A program made the translations under genes and the position numbers. The notes under the pieces were generated by a model that searched no databases, was not told the DNA's origin, and worked only from the letters and a program-made list of their open reading frames with translations. From contig CACBXQ010000001.1 of NCBI GenBank assembly GCA_902543245.1, positions 1 to 64,000 on the forward strand: a DNA stretch of 64,000 bases. The letters are read 5' to 3'. Positions 23,775 to 33,094 of this stretch are shown here, one piece after another (positions within the stretch are counted from its first letter, which is position 1; each line of letters opens with the position of its first letter). The stretch is from an uncultured Pelagibacteraceae bacterium. GTDB lineage: Bacteria; Pseudomonadota; Alphaproteobacteria; Pelagibacterales; Pelagibacteraceae.

Positions 23775-24110
23775 CTAAACTTTAAAGGATTCTCCACAAC
23801 CACATCGCTCAGTTTCATTTGGATTTTTAAACACAAAAGAAGAGGAAAATTCATCTTTTTTAAAGTCCATTTCAGTGCCCAAAAGATAGATTACTGCTGC
23901 TGGATCTATGAATACTTTAACTCCTTTATCTTCAATCACCTCGTCTGCTGGTTTTGCTTCTTTAGCATATTCCATTATATATGACATGCCAGCACATCCG
24001 CCAGACTTTACTCCAATTCTAACTCCTGTAGAGTTTTCATTATCTTTAGACATAATCTCTTTAATTCTATTTGCAGCTTGATTGCTAAGAGTGATTACTT
24101 GTTTGCTCAT
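23775..24110 (-). CDS. sufA: A-type Fe-S carrier (SufA/ErpA-like)
   Basis: 111 residues. GVKSGGCAGMSYIMEY (about 33-48) has the first conserved Cys, and the C-terminal ERCGCGESFKV has the CxC pair, giving the three-cysteine set of A-type carriers that hand [Fe-S] clusters to target proteins. Last gene of the suf operon; it starts 4 bases inside the preceding gene (ATGA overlap). Whether it acts as SufA or ErpA cannot be told from sequence, but its position supports SufA. Confidence 0.93.
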   Translation of the reverse strand: MSKQVITLSNQAANRIKEIMSKDNENSTGVRIGVKSGGCAGMSYIMEYAKEAKPADEVIEDKGVKVFIDPAAVIYLLGTEMDFKKDEFSSSFVFKNPNETERCGCGESFKV

Positions 24111-24403
24111 AAGTTTAATTCCAATTTTGCAGCATCTGACATCATAGATTTATCCCATGGTGGATCCCAAACTAAATCAAGACTGACATCATTTACTTCT
24201 TTAATTTCTTTAATACAATCTTTTACCTCTTTTGGCAAACTTTCAGCTACAGGGCAATTTGGTGTAGTCAAAGTCATTTTCACTTTAACATCATGATTTT
24301 CTATAGAAATATCATATATTAATCCCAGTTCATAAATATTTACTGGTATTTCGGGGTCATAAATTTTTTTGATTTCCGAAATTACTTTTTCTTTAATATC
24401 CAT
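24107..24403 (-). CDS. sufT: SufT-like DUF59/MIP18 protein
   Basis: 98 residues matching the DUF59 (PaaD-like, MIP18) family: SEIKKIYDPEIPVNIYELGL (9-28) is the defining N-terminal block, TTPNCPVAESLPKEV (about 53) contains the conserved Cys, and LDLVWDPPWDKSMMSD (about 75) is the tail block. SufT helps maturation or delivery of Fe-S clusters. It overlaps the neighbouring gene upstream by 11 bases and the A-type carrier downstream by 4, so it is firmly part of the suf operon. Confidence 0.92.
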   Translation of the reverse strand: MDIKEKVISEIKKIYDPEIPVNIYELGLIYDISIENHDVKVKMTLTTPNCPVAESLPKEVKDCIKEIKEVNDVSLDLVWDPPWDKSMMSDAAKLELNL

Positions 24404-24872
24404 TATAGCTATTTTCCTTATCTATTTCATCTTGTGTTTTATCTATTGCAGTTGTTAGAGTATGCCATGATAAAGTAGCACATTTTACCCTCATTGGGTA
24501 TTGTTTTACACCAGATAAACACATTAACTTAGTTTTTTCATCATCTTTTAAATTTTTAGACTTTAATTCAGGTGCTTCTTTAATCATATTTAAAAAGTCT
24601 TCTACAATTTCTTTAACTTCATTTTCTTCTTTGCCTCTTATTAAATCAGTCATAATTGATGCTGACGCCATAGATATTGCGCAGCCTTGACCTTCAAAAG
24701 ATACTTCTTCTATTTTTTTATTTTCATCTAATTTTAAGTAAACATGAACCTTGTCACCACAAAGAGGATTATGACCTTTTGCATCTTTATTAAAGTTTTC
24801 AGCTTTGCCAAGATTTCTTGGGTTCTTGCCATGATCTAAAATAATTTCTTGATATAGTTCTTTTAAGTTCAT
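24393..24872 (-). CDS. sufU: SufU-type Fe-S assembly protein
   Basis: 159-residue IscU-like scaffold or sulfur-transfer protein of the SufU branch. YQEIILDHGKNPRNLGKAEN (7-26) is the N-terminal signature, and PLCGDKVHVYLKL provides the first Cys with its CxD metal site. VSFEGQGCAISMASASIMTD supplies the second Cys, and PMRVKCATLSWHTL the third. The helical insertion before the last Cys (PELKSKNLKDDEKTKLMCLS) marks it as SufU rather than IscU. Acts with SufS, the next gene upstream, whose TAA overlaps its start by one base. Confidence 0.94.
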   Translation of the reverse strand: MNLKELYQEIILDHGKNPRNLGKAENFNKDAKGHNPLCGDKVHVYLKLDENKKIEEVSFEGQGCAISMASASIMTDLIRGKEENEVKEIVEDFLNMIKEAPELKSKNLKDDEKTKLMCLSGVKQYPMRVKCATLSWHTLTTAIDKTQDEIDKENSYNGY

Positions 24873-26089
24873 TATAAGTCAAAAATTTTTTTACATTTAT
24901 TTATAGAATAATCTAATTTATCTAAATCCTCTTTTGTGTTATAAACACCAAGTGATGCTCTTGCAGATGCTGGTAGACCTAGCTTGTCATGCAAAATTTG
25001 ACAACAGTGATGTCCTGCTCTTATAGCAACACCGTCTTCATCTAAAATAGTAGCAATATCATGAGGATGAATACCATCAATAGTAAACGATAAAACTCCA
25101 CCTTTTTTTCGGGGGTTACCTATTAGTTTTACTGAGTTATTTTTCCTCAAAATTTCCTCTCCATATTTAAGCAGTTGATTTTCGTGATTTTCAATATTGC
25201 TAATACCTATTTTATTTAAAAATTTTATCGACTCGTTAAAAGCAATCACTTGAGCTGTTGCCATTGTACCAGCCTCATATTTATTTGGTAGTTCGCCATA
25301 ACCAATATCATTTTTTTTAACCCAGCCAATCATCCCTCCTCCACCTTGATAAGGTGGCAAATCTTCAAGCCATTTTTTTTTAGCGTAAAGTACGCCTAAG
25401 CCAGTAGGTCCATACATTTTATGACATGAAATTGCATAAAAATCACAATCTAAATCCTGCATGTCTAATTTTATATGGGGTGCACTTTGACAACCATCCA
25501 CTAGAACAGGAATGCCTTTAGAATGAGCAAGATCAACAATTTCTTTTATTGGTAAAATTGCTCCTGTAACATTAGATAGATGTGTAATAGCAATTATTTT
25601 AGTTTTATCAGTTATTTTTCTTTTTATTTCATCAATTGAGATATCTCCATCTTCATCAACTTCTGCAAATTCAATTTTAACACCTTTAGATTTTCTTAAA
25701 TAATGCCAAGGTACATAATTAGAGTGATGTTCAAGTTCAGTCACTAAAACTTCATCTCCTTCCTTTAAGTACTTTTGACCAAACGTGCTAGCTACAAGAT
25801 TTATTGCTTCTGTAGCACCTTTCGTGAACACTATTTCATCTTTATCTTTAGCGTTAATATATTTTTGTACTGAGGTTCTGGTATTTTCATATAAATTAGT
25901 TGCAGCAACAGCTAAATAATGAACACTTCTTCCCACGTTTGAAAATTCTTTTGTGTAAAAGTCATATATTCTATCTACAACGACTAGTGGTTTTTGAGAT
26001 GAGTTTGCACTATCTAAATAAACTAGATCATGATTTTGTACTTTATCATTAAAAATAGGGAATTCTTTTTTTATTTTATCAATGTTCAT
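24872..26089 (-). CDS. sufS: Cysteine desulfurase SufS
   Basis: PLP enzyme of 405 residues that removes sulfur from cysteine. FTKGATEAINLVASTFG (about 88) and TELEHHSNYVPWHYL (about 120) are the N-terminal PLP/SufS blocks. ISCHKMYGPTGLGVLYAKKK (about 220) contains the PLP lysine, and RAGHHCCQILHDKLG (about 356) the catalytic loop Cys, followed by ASARASLGVYNTKEDLD. This spacing is the type II (SufS) form. It overlaps sufD by 4 bases and sufU by 1, and SufU in this operon is the expected sulfur acceptor. Confidence 0.96.
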   Translation of the reverse strand: MNIDKIKKEFPIFNDKVQNHDLVYLDSANSSQKPLVVVDRIYDFYTKEFSNVGRSVHYLAVAATNLYENTRTSVQKYINAKDKDEIVFTKGATEAINLVASTFGQKYLKEGDEVLVTELEHHSNYVPWHYLRKSKGVKIEFAEVDEDGDISIDEIKRKITDKTKIIAITHLSNVTGAILPIKEIVDLAHSKGIPVLVDGCQSAPHIKLDMQDLDCDFYAISCHKMYGPTGLGVLYAKKKWLEDLPPYQGGGGMIGWVKKNDIGYGELPNKYEAGTMATAQVIAFNESIKFLNKIGISNIENHENQLLKYGEEILRKNNSVKLIGNPRKKGGVLSFTIDGIHPHDIATILDEDGVAIRAGHHCCQILHDKLGLPASARASLGVYNTKEDLDKLDYSINKCKKIFDL

Positions 26090-27333
26090 TCTTTTACGCC
26101 AATTAAATTTTTTATTAAATTTTTAATTTCAACATCAGTTATCTTATCTACAACATCAAGAAGAAACCCATTAATTAACAGTTCTTTTGATTGCTCGTAA
26201 TTTAAACCTCTCGACATTAAATAAAATATTGAATCTTCATTTAAACTACCAGATGCAGAGCCATGTGAACATTTTACATCATCAGCATAAATTTCTAATT
26301 CAGGTTTAGCATTAAATTCTGAATTTTTATTGAGCAATATTGCTTTACTCAGCTGATATCCATCAGTTTTTTGTGCTTTTGAATTAACAAATATTTTTCC
26401 CTGGTAAGCTGCTTTAGAACTATCATCTAAAACACCTTTAATTAGCTGATAGCTTTTTGTATTCTCAGTTAAATGATTTATGATTGTTCTTATTTCATGA
26501 TGCTTATCGTTGTTAAGATAAAAAATACCATTAACAAAAGCTGATGAGTAATTACCTGTTAAATTACAATTAATTTCATTTTTTAAAAAATTTGAACCAG
26601 AAGATAAAATAAAAGTTTCTGAGATACTATTTTTCTCTTGTTCGATATTATTGAAAGAATATTTAATATTTTTATTTTCGAATTTATCTACTTTATAATT
26701 TTTTAAAACAGCATTTTCTTTCAAATCAAAATTATAAAATATATTTAAAAAATTTTTTTCAGATGTATCGTTAAATAAGTCAATTAATCTTAAAGAGGTA
26801 TTTTTATCTAACTCAAAATCTAGTCTTAAATTAATATTTTTAGACCATATTTTGGAGTTAGTTGTATGATAAATAATAAGTGGTTTTGCCCATTGATAAC
26901 CATTTTTAACGACTATTTTAAAAGATTTGATGATAAAAGCGTTATTTAAATCAGATAAAGAACTATTATGATTATATTTACTAATAGCCTCTGACTGATC
27001 AATTATTTCTATTTGGTCTTTTTTTTCATAATCAAAATCAATTTTTTCAATTCTACCATTAACAAAAACTATTTTATTATGTTCTAATCCATCAACGAAT
27101 ACAGATGTATCAACTTTATTGGTTGATGTGTAATCATTAAAAAAACTTAGTTCGCCAATATTTTTTTTTATTATTTGATTAAGATCTGAAAATTTCCAAT
27201 CTTCCTCTTTTCTATTTGGAAATCCTCTAGTAATAAAATTGTCTAAGTAGAACTTTTTTATTTCAATATCTTTTTGAGATAAATTTAAATTTTTAACAAT
27301 ATTATCAAAATCTTTTTGTAATTGCTCTTTCAT
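26086..27333 (-). CDS. sufD: SufD, Fe-S assembly scaffold subunit
   Basis: 415 residues. FITRGFPNRKEEDWKFSDLN (about 33) is the typical N-terminal block. The long middle region is a divergent right-handed beta-helix. The C-terminal DDVKCSHGSASGSLNEDSIF (about 347) followed by YLMSRGL is the signature shared by SufB and SufD, including the conserved His used for cluster binding at the SufB-SufD interface. Acts with SufB and SufC as the SufBC2D complex that assembles clusters de novo. It follows sufC directly (1-base gap). Confidence 0.94.
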   Translation of the reverse strand: MKEQLQKDFDNIVKNLNLSQKDIEIKKFYLDNFITRGFPNRKEEDWKFSDLNQIIKKNIGELSFFNDYTSTNKVDTSVFVDGLEHNKIVFVNGRIEKIDFDYEKKDQIEIIDQSEAISKYNHNSSLSDLNNAFIIKSFKIVVKNGYQWAKPLIIYHTTNSKIWSKNINLRLDFELDKNTSLRLIDLFNDTSEKNFLNIFYNFDLKENAVLKNYKVDKFENKNIKYSFNNIEQEKNSISETFILSSGSNFLKNEINCNLTGNYSSAFVNGIFYLNNDKHHEIRTIINHLTENTKSYQLIKGVLDDSSKAAYQGKIFVNSKAQKTDGYQLSKAILLNKNSEFNAKPELEIYADDVKCSHGSASGSLNEDSIFYLMSRGLNYEQSKELLINGFLLDVVDKITDVEIKNLIKNLIGVKE

Positions 27334-28068
27334 CTAATTAAAATTTTCGTATCCTTTTTTCTCTAATTCTAAGGCTAAGTTTGCACCTCCAGATTTAACA
27401 ATTTTTCCATTCATTAAAACATGAACAAAATCAGGTTTTATATAATCAAGTAACCTTTGATAGTGTGTAATTATTAAAAATGAATTTTCATCATTTCTTA
27501 ATGTGTTAACACCATCTGCCACAATTTTTAAGGCATCAATATCTAATCCTGAATCAGTTTCATCTAAGATAGATAATTTAGGAGATAACATCGACATTTG
27601 TAAAATCTCATTTTTCTTTTTTTCTCCACCGGAAAAACCAACATTTAATTGTCTATTTAACTTTTCTTCGTCGAATTTAAGTTCTTTAGATTTTCTCTTC
27701 ACAAGTTTCAAAAATTCTATTGCATCAAGCTCTTTTTCGCCTCTTGCCTTTCTTACAGCATTTAATGATGTCTTTAAAAATATATTTGTATTAACTCCTG
27801 GAATTTCTAATGGATATTGAAAAGCTAAAAAAATACCTTTATGGGCTCTTTCCTCTGTTTCAAGTTCAAATAAATCTTTTTCTTCAAAAAGTACTTCTCC
27901 TGAAACTTCATAACCTTTTTTTCCTGACAAAATATTTGATAAAGTGCTCTTTCCAGATCCATTCGGACCCATTATAGCATGAACTTCACCAGGATTTATT
28001 TTGAGAGAGAATCCTTTTAATATTTCTTTATTATCAATCTTAGCATTTAAATTATTTATTTTTAACAT
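27334..28068 (-). CDS. sufC: SufC, Fe-S assembly ATPase
   Basis: ABC-type ATPase of 244 residues. MGPNGSGKSTLSNIL (about 34-48) is the Walker A, GFSGGEKKKNEIL (about 148) the signature motif, and LSILDETDSGLDIDALK (about 167) the Walker B with the D-loop. The LDETDSGLD wording is typical for SufC. It drives conformational change in SufBCD and is not a transporter component. Its start overlaps the end of sufB by one base, and sufD follows directly. Confidence 0.96.
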   Translation of the reverse strand: MLKINNLNAKIDNKEILKGFSLKINPGEVHAIMGPNGSGKSTLSNILSGKKGYEVSGEVLFEEKDLFELETEERAHKGIFLAFQYPLEIPGVNTNIFLKTSLNAVRKARGEKELDAIEFLKLVKRKSKELKFDEEKLNRQLNVGFSGGEKKKNEILQMSMLSPKLSILDETDSGLDIDALKIVADGVNTLRNDENSFLIITHYQRLLDYIKPDFVHVLMNGKIVKSGGANLALELEKKGYENFN

Positions 28069-29504
28069 TATCCCACACTTCCTTCTAAGCTTATTCCAAC
28101 AAGTTTTTGTGCCTCAACAGCAAATTCCATTGGTAATTGTTGTAAAACTTCTTTACAGAATCCATTTACAATTAACCCTATCGCTTCTTCTGCGCTCAAG
28201 CCTCTTTGCTGACAATAATGTAATTGATCTTCACTTATTTTTGATGTTGTTGCTTCATGTGCAATATTCGACTCTGAGTTTTTATTTTTAATATATGGAA
28301 CTGTATGTGCTCCACATTTATTACCCATTAAGAGAGAGTCACATTGAGTATAATTGTTAGAATTCACAGCTTTTGAGGATATATCTACAAGACCTCTATA
28401 AGTCATGTCAGAAAATCCTGCGCTTATCCCTTTTGAAATAATTTTACTTTTTGTATTTTTGCCTAAATGTATCATTTTGGTTCCCGTATCAGCTTTTTGA
28501 TGATTGTTAGTTATTGCAATAGAGTAAAACTCTCCAACTGAATTATCGCCTTTTAAAATACAACTTGGATATTTCCATGTAATTGCCGATCCTGTTTCAA
28601 CTTGTGTCCATGAAATTTTTGAGTTTTTACCTTTACATAAACCACGCTTTGTTACAAAATTATATATTCCACCTTTCCCATCTTTATCTCCTGGATACCA
28701 GTTTTGTACCGTAGAATATTTTATTTCTGCATCGTCTAGAGCAATTAGTTCAACATTAGCAGCATGTAATTGATTTTCATCTCTCATAGGCGCAGTGCAA
28801 CCCTCTAAATAACTTACATAGCTTCCTTTATCTGCTATTATCAAAGTTCTTTCGAACTGACCAGTGTTAGAAGCATTTATTCTAAAATAGGTTGATAGTT
28901 CCATTGGACATCTTACACCTTCAGGTATGTACGCAAATGACCCGTCGGTAAATACTGCAGAATTAAGAGTAGCAAAAAAGTGATCAGTTGTAGGAATTAC
29001 AGATCCTAAATACTTCTTAACCAATTCTGGGTGGTTTTGAATTGCTTCAGATATGGGACAAAAAATAATTCCATGCTTTGTCAATTCTTCCCTAAAAGTA
29101 GTAGCGACTGAAACTGAATCAAATACTGCGTCTACTGCGATACCATTTAATCTTGCTTGTTCTTGAAGAGGTATTCCAAGTTTTTTATAAGTTTCTAAAA
29201 GTTTTGGATCAAGTTCATCTAAACTCTTTGGTTTATCATCCATACTTTTGGGAGCAGAATAATAGTATAAATCTTGATAATCTATTTTAGGATATTTAGG
29301 TTTTTGCCAATTTGGTTCTTTTAATTGCTTAAATCTTTCAAATGCTTTTAATCGAAAATCTAGCATCCATTGAGGTTCTTTTTTTATATTTGAAATAAAT
29401 TTTATTACTTCTTCATTTAATCCTTTTGGTGCTTTAGTATTTTCTATATCAGTTGAAAAACCATATTTATAGTCCTTTAATTTTTCTATTTGTTTATCTC
29501 TCAT
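28068..29504 (-). CDS. sufB: SufB, Fe-S assembly scaffold subunit
   Basis: 478 residues. Beta-helix scaffold with the blocks [20 protein letters not shown] (about 194-213), then [20 protein letters not shown] (about 229-248) containing the cluster-related Cys, and [20 protein letters not shown] (about 268). The C-terminal [20 protein letters not shown] (about 419) followed by [15 protein letters not shown] matches SufB, with the Cys expected in the assembly path. The length is normal. SufB is the first structural gene behind iscR and overlaps it by one base. Confidence 0.96.
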   Translation of the reverse strand: MRDKQIEKLKDYKYGFSTDIENTKAPKGLNEEVIKFISNIKKEPQWMLDFRLKAFERFKQLKEPNWQKPKYPKIDYQDLYYYSAPKSMDDKPKSLDELDPKLLETYKKLGIPLQEQARLNGIAVDAVFDSVSVATTFREELTKHGIIFCPISEAIQNHPELVKKYLGSVIPTTDHFFATLNSAVFTDGSFAYIPEGVRCPMELSTYFRINASNTGQFERTLIIADKGSYVSYLEGCTAPMRDENQLHAANVELIALDDAEIKYSTVQNWYPGDKDGKGGIYNFVTKRGLCKGKNSKISWTQVETGSAITWKYPSCILKGDNSVGEFYSIAITNNHQKADTGTKMIHLGKNTKSKIISKGISAGFSDMTYRGLVDISSKAVNSNNYTQCDSLLMGNKCGAHTVPYIKNKNSESNIAHEATTSKISEDQLHYCQQRGLSAEEAIGLIVNGFCKEVLQQLPMEFAVEAQKLVGISLEGSVG

Positions 29505-29926
29505 TAGACTCTTTCATCATGACTATTCATCAGATCCCCTAAAGTTTTTCTTTGAAAAAAGTTGTTTATGTAAACCTCCAACTCGTCCCACAAATTATGA
29601 GTGATACATTTTGCTGACTTGCCGTTGCAACCATTCTTTGAATGTTTTTCGCAAGCAATTGTTTTGACCTTTTCTTCAACGGCAAAAAGTATATCAGATA
29701 AATTAATATCTTTTGCACTTTTTGATAATACATATCCACCCTTTTTGCCTCTAATACTTTTAACAATATTATTTTTTTTCAGCTTTAAAAAAAGTTGCTC
29801 TAAATAATTTATTGAGATGCCTTGCCTTAAAGATATATCTCTAAGTGAGATAGGTTGATTTTCATCAAACCTTGCAATATCTGCTAAAGCCATTACGGCG
29901 TATCTTCCTTTACTAGATAATTTCAT
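29504..29926 (-). CDS. iscR: IscR/Rrf2-family Fe-S cluster regulator
   Basis: 140 residues with an N-terminal winged helix ([14 protein letters not shown], then [20 protein letters not shown], then [20 protein letters not shown]). Three cysteines at 92, 100 and 107, with a His at 110, sit where IscR binds its [2Fe-2S] cluster; spacing is a little wider than in E. coli IscR. As the first gene of the operon, with an IscR-type box overlapping its promoter, autorepression by the cluster-loaded form is expected. SufR from other lineages is less likely because of the position of the three cysteines. Confidence 0.92.
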   Translation of the reverse strand: MKLSSKGRYAVMALADIARFDENQPISLRDISLRQGISINYLEQLFLKLKKNNIVKSIRGKKGGYVLSKSAKDINLSDILFAVEEKVKTIACEKHSKNGCNGKSAKCITHNLWDELEVYINNFFQRKTLGDLMNSHDERV

Positions 29927-29946
29927 ATTTTTCCCAATCTAAGCGG

Positions 29947-29980
29947 TTTATATATACCCGAGTAAATTAGTCAAGTTACT
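29947..29980 (-). promoter_or_regulatory. Promoter of the iscR-suf operon with IscR-type operator
   Basis: On the minus strand, TTGACTAATTTACTCGGG (29974 to 29957) is followed by TATATATAAA. By eye, 25 bases (29978 to 29954) match the E. coli type 1 IscR consensus (ATASYYGACTRWWWYAGTCRRSTAT) at about 22 positions. TTGACT is a plausible -35 and TATAAA (29952-29947) a plausible -10, 16 bases apart. The box therefore overlaps the promoter of its own regulator, the classic autorepression layout. Confidence 0.75.
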
Positions 29981-30065
29981 ACATTATTTAAAAAACTTGC
30001 AATTTGTCGCTCAATTTTGATAGAAAAACATAATTTTTTTTTGAGAATAATAATCAATAGCTTAA

Positions 30066-30722
30066 ATGGATAATAAAATTTTAGAAATATTTATACCAGG
30101 TCCTGCTGGTAGACTAGAATCAAAATATTACAGAAGCAAAAAAAATACTTCACCTATTGCATTAGTCTTACAACCTCATCCACAATATGGGGGAACAATG
30201 AACAACAAAGTTGTAGTTGACACTTTTAATACATTTATGGAAAATGATTTTTCTGTCTGTAGAGTTAATTTTAGAGGAGTGGGAAAAAGTGAAGGAGAAT
30301 TTGATAATGGTCAAGGGGAATTGGCAGATGCAGCAGCAGCATTAGATTGGCTTGAAAAAGAAAACCTAGATAATTCACAATGTTGGATTTCTGGTTTTTC
30401 TTTTGGTTCATTAATTGCTATGCAGCTTTTGATGAGAAGACCTGAAATTAATAGATTTATATCAATTTCACCTCAACCAAACGTATATGATTTTTCGTTT
30501 TTATCACCATGCCCTACTTCAGGTTTAATGATTTATGGAAAAAAAGATGAGTTAGTACCAATCCAATATATAGATGAGCTTGATAAAAGATTAAGAATGC
30601 AAAAAGGTATTAAGGTAGAATTTCAATCAATACCTGAAGCAAATCATTTTTTTTCTAAGAATGAAAACAATTTAGCTATAGCGGTAGATAAATATATTAA
30701 AAAAGAAATTACTATATTTTAA
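30066..30722 (+). CDS. Alpha/beta hydrolase
   Basis: 218 residues. LVLQPHPQYGGTMNN (about 33) and VCRVNFRGVGKSEGEFDNGQ (about 62) are the first conserved strands of a small esterase-like fold. WISGFSFGSLIAMQL (about 107) contains the nucleophile elbow GFSFG, MIYGKKDELVP (about 158) the acid, and IPEANHFFSKNE (about 192) the His. It resembles bacterial cytosolic alpha/beta hydrolases of the KANL3/Tex30-like type, with unknown substrate. It is divergent from iscR with a 139-base gap, and its last four bases (TTAA) carry both its stop and that of convergent anmK. Confidence 0.85.
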   Translation: MDNKILEIFIPGPAGRLESKYYRSKKNTSPIALVLQPHPQYGGTMNNKVVVDTFNTFMENDFSVCRVNFRGVGKSEGEFDNGQGELADAAAALDWLEKENLDNSQCWISGFSFGSLIAMQLLMRRPEINRFISISPQPNVYDFSFLSPCPTSGLMIYGKKDELVPIQYIDELDKRLRMQKGIKVEFQSIPEANHFFSKNENNLAIAVDKYIKKEITIF

Positions 30723-31816
30723 TAATTAATTATTAATTCTCCACCAGAAACAGGTTTTTTAACATTTGTAGTTTTTGGATAAGAAATATTTTTATTAAGG
30801 AATGATCTAACTGCTAAATAAGCAAAAGCTTGCGATTCAATAAAATCACCATCTAAATCAAAATTATCAATATTTTGTACGTCAATTTTAATTAAATTCT
30901 TTATATTGTCTATGAGTGTTTTATTTTTTCTACCACCACCACACAAAATAATTTTTTTAACATTTAAATATTTTTCTAAAATTAAATCAGAAATAATTTT
31001 TGCTGAGTAAAAATTTAGTGTCGCCATAGCATCCTCAAATTCTAAACCTTTTATAAAATAATAATCAAAGTCATTTATATCAAAAGATGCATTATTTTTT
31101 TTTGAGAAAAAATCGTTATCTAAAGCTTGATTAACTATACTATAATCGATCTTACCAATAGAAGCATAGCTACCCTTATGATCATAATCATTATTTTTAA
31201 TTTTTTTTATATATTTATCCATCAAAACATTTCCAGGGCCAACATCTCTCGACTCAAAATTATCATTATCAACATACGTTATGTTTGAAATTCCTCCAAT
31301 ATTTAAAAAAATTACTGGATCTTTTATTTTTAATTTTTTTGTCAAAGCATAATGATAAATGCTTGCAAGTGGAGCTCCTTGTCCTGAGTGCTGAATATCA
31401 TTTTTTCTAAATTGATAAATTACTTTTTTTTTCAAAATTTGAGATAAAAGTCTGCCATCTCCCATTTGTATTGAATATTTATCACTAGGTTTATGAATTA
31501 TAGTCTGTCCATGAAAACCTATTAAATCTATATCGTAATCATATTTTTTTATTATGCTTTCAGAAATTTCAGCATGAAAAAGAGTTAATTTCTTCTCTAT
31601 ATCATTATATTTTTTAAGGTTTTTTTGAATTTCCTCACGTGATGAGGTTTTTTCAATTAATTCTTTTAAATCTAATTTAAATTTTTTAGGATAGGAAAAA
31701 TAGGCATTTTTCCTAATATTAATAATGCTATCACCATCAGACTCGATTATAGAGGCGTCTATTCCATCAAGAGATGTTCCGCTCATTAAGCCTAAAGAAT
31801 GGTATTTTTTGTCCAT
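30719..31816 (-). CDS. anmK: Anhydro-N-acetylmuramic acid kinase
   Basis: 365 residues. SLGLMSGTSLDGIDASII (7-24) is the N-terminal AnmK signature with the ATP-phosphate loop. GFHGQTIIHKP (about 98), VIFLNIGGISNITYVD (about 168) and DVGPGNVLMD (about 190) are further family blocks. It phosphorylates and opens anhydro-MurNAc from recycled peptidoglycan. The start is divergent from tyrS with a short gap. The gene looks complete despite its shared stop region at 30719-30722. Confidence 0.94.
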   Translation of the reverse strand: MDKKYHSLGLMSGTSLDGIDASIIESDGDSIINIRKNAYFSYPKKFKLDLKELIEKTSSREEIQKNLKKYNDIEKKLTLFHAEISESIIKKYDYDIDLIGFHGQTIIHKPSDKYSIQMGDGRLLSQILKKKVIYQFRKNDIQHSGQGAPLASIYHYALTKKLKIKDPVIFLNIGGISNITYVDNDNFESRDVGPGNVLMDKYIKKIKNNDYDHKGSYASIGKIDYSIVNQALDNDFFSKKNNASFDINDFDYYFIKGLEFEDAMATLNFYSAKIISDLILEKYLNVKKIILCGGGRKNKTLIDNIKNLIKIDVQNIDNFDLDGDFIESQAFAYLAVRSFLNKNISYPKTTNVKKPVSGGELIINY

Positions 31817-31864
31817 TGTTATTTTTTTTTGTCAATTATTGTATATTGTAACATTAATCTATTT

Positions 31865-33094
31865 ATGAACAAATTTTTAAAAGATTTCAAAGAAAAGGGA
31901 TATTTTTATCAATGCACTGATGAAAAAGGTTTGTCCGATATATTAAATAAACAAAATATAAAGGCATACATTGGTTTTGATTGTACTGCAGAAAGTCTCC
32001 ATGTTGGAAGCTTAATGCAAATAATGTGTTTAAGATTATTACAAGATAACGGTCATCAACCAATCGTACTTTTAGGTGGAGGAACTACAAGAATAGGTGA
32101 TCCTTCAGGCAAAGACAAAACTAGACAAATTTTAGATGAAAAAACAATAGAAAAAAATATTACCAATATTAGGAAAATATTAGAAAACTATTTAATTACA
32201 GAGGATGAAAAAGTTAAACCAATTTTTGTTAACAATTTTGATTGGTTAAAAAATCTTAATTATATTTCTTTTTTAAGAGAAATAGGAAAGCATTTCACAA
32301 TAAATAAAATGCTGAGCTTCGATAGCGTAAAGCTTAGACTAGAAAGAGAACAATCATTAAGTTACATGGAATTTAATTATATGATTTTACAAGCATATGA
32401 TTTTTTAGAATTAAATAAAAAAGAAAATTGTTTATTACAAATTGGTGGTTCAGACCAATGGGGTAATATCGTAAATGGTGTAGATTTAATTAAGAGATTT
32501 TCGAATAAAAATGTTTATGGTCTTACGACCCCATTGATTACTTTGGCATCTGGTGCGAAGATGGGTAAAACTGAAAATGGGGCAATCTGGCTCGATAAAA
32601 AACTTTTATCAAGTTATGATTTTTGGCAATTCTGGAGAAATATCGATGATAAGGATGTTTTAAAATTTTTAAGATATTTCACAAATTTATCAGCTGATGA
32701 GATCAAACAAATAGAAAAATATGAAATAAATAAACAGAAAATTATCCTGGCAAATGAAACTACGAAATTGCTTCATGGAGAGAAAGAAGCAAAAATTGCA
32801 GAAGAAACAGCTCTTAAAACTTTTCAAAATAGATCAACAGGTGAAGGATTGCCATTAGTCAAAATAGCCGAAAAAGAATTAAATAATATTGATATAGTTT
32901 CGCTTATTATTTTATCAAATTTGGAAAGTTCGAAAAGTGAGGTAAAAAGAATAATCAAAAATAAAGGTATTAAAATAGATGATCAAATAATTACAGACGA
33001 AAAAATTAAGATCAATAAAGATTTTTTTAAAGGACGTAATTCTTTTAGATTATCACTCGGAAAGAAAAGACATATTAAAATATCTTTAAAATAA
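31865..33094 (+). CDS. tyrS: Tyrosyl-tRNA synthetase
   Basis: I use the ATG at 31865 (409 residues), since the upstream in-frame region is hydrophobic and unlike TyrRS and would overlap anmK. AESLHVGSLMQIMCLR (about 42-57) has the HIGH-type signature (HVGS), QIGGSDQWGNI (about 190) the tyrosine pocket, and GAKMGKTENGAIWL (about 228) the KMSKS-type loop in KMGKT form. A C-terminal S4-like tRNA-binding domain (ESSKSEVKRIIKNKGIKIDD, about 359) is present. The gene is intact and convergent with a small lipoprotein gene. Confidence 0.97.
   Translation: MNKFLKDFKEKGYFYQCTDEKGLSDILNKQNIKAYIGFDCTAESLHVGSLMQIMCLRLLQDNGHQPIVLLGGGTTRIGDPSGKDKTRQILDEKTIEKNITNIRKILENYLITEDEKVKPIFVNNFDWLKNLNYISFLREIGKHFTINKMLSFDSVKLRLEREQSLSYMEFNYMILQAYDFLELNKKENCLLQIGGSDQWGNIVNGVDLIKRFSNKNVYGLTTPLITLASGAKMGKTENGAIWLDKKLLSSYDFWQFWRNIDDKDVLKFLRYFTNLSADEIKQIEKYEINKQKIILANETTKLLHGEKEAKIAEETALKTFQNRSTGEGLPLVKIAEKELNNIDIVSLIILSNLESSKSEVKRIIKNKGIKIDDQIITDEKIKINKDFFKGRNSFRLSLGKKRHIKISLK

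Noticed and set aside
27503-27820. 105-codon ORF on the + strand inside sufC
   Set aside because: Antisense to a strongly supported ABC ATPase; Ser/Phe-rich composition typical of shadow ORFs.
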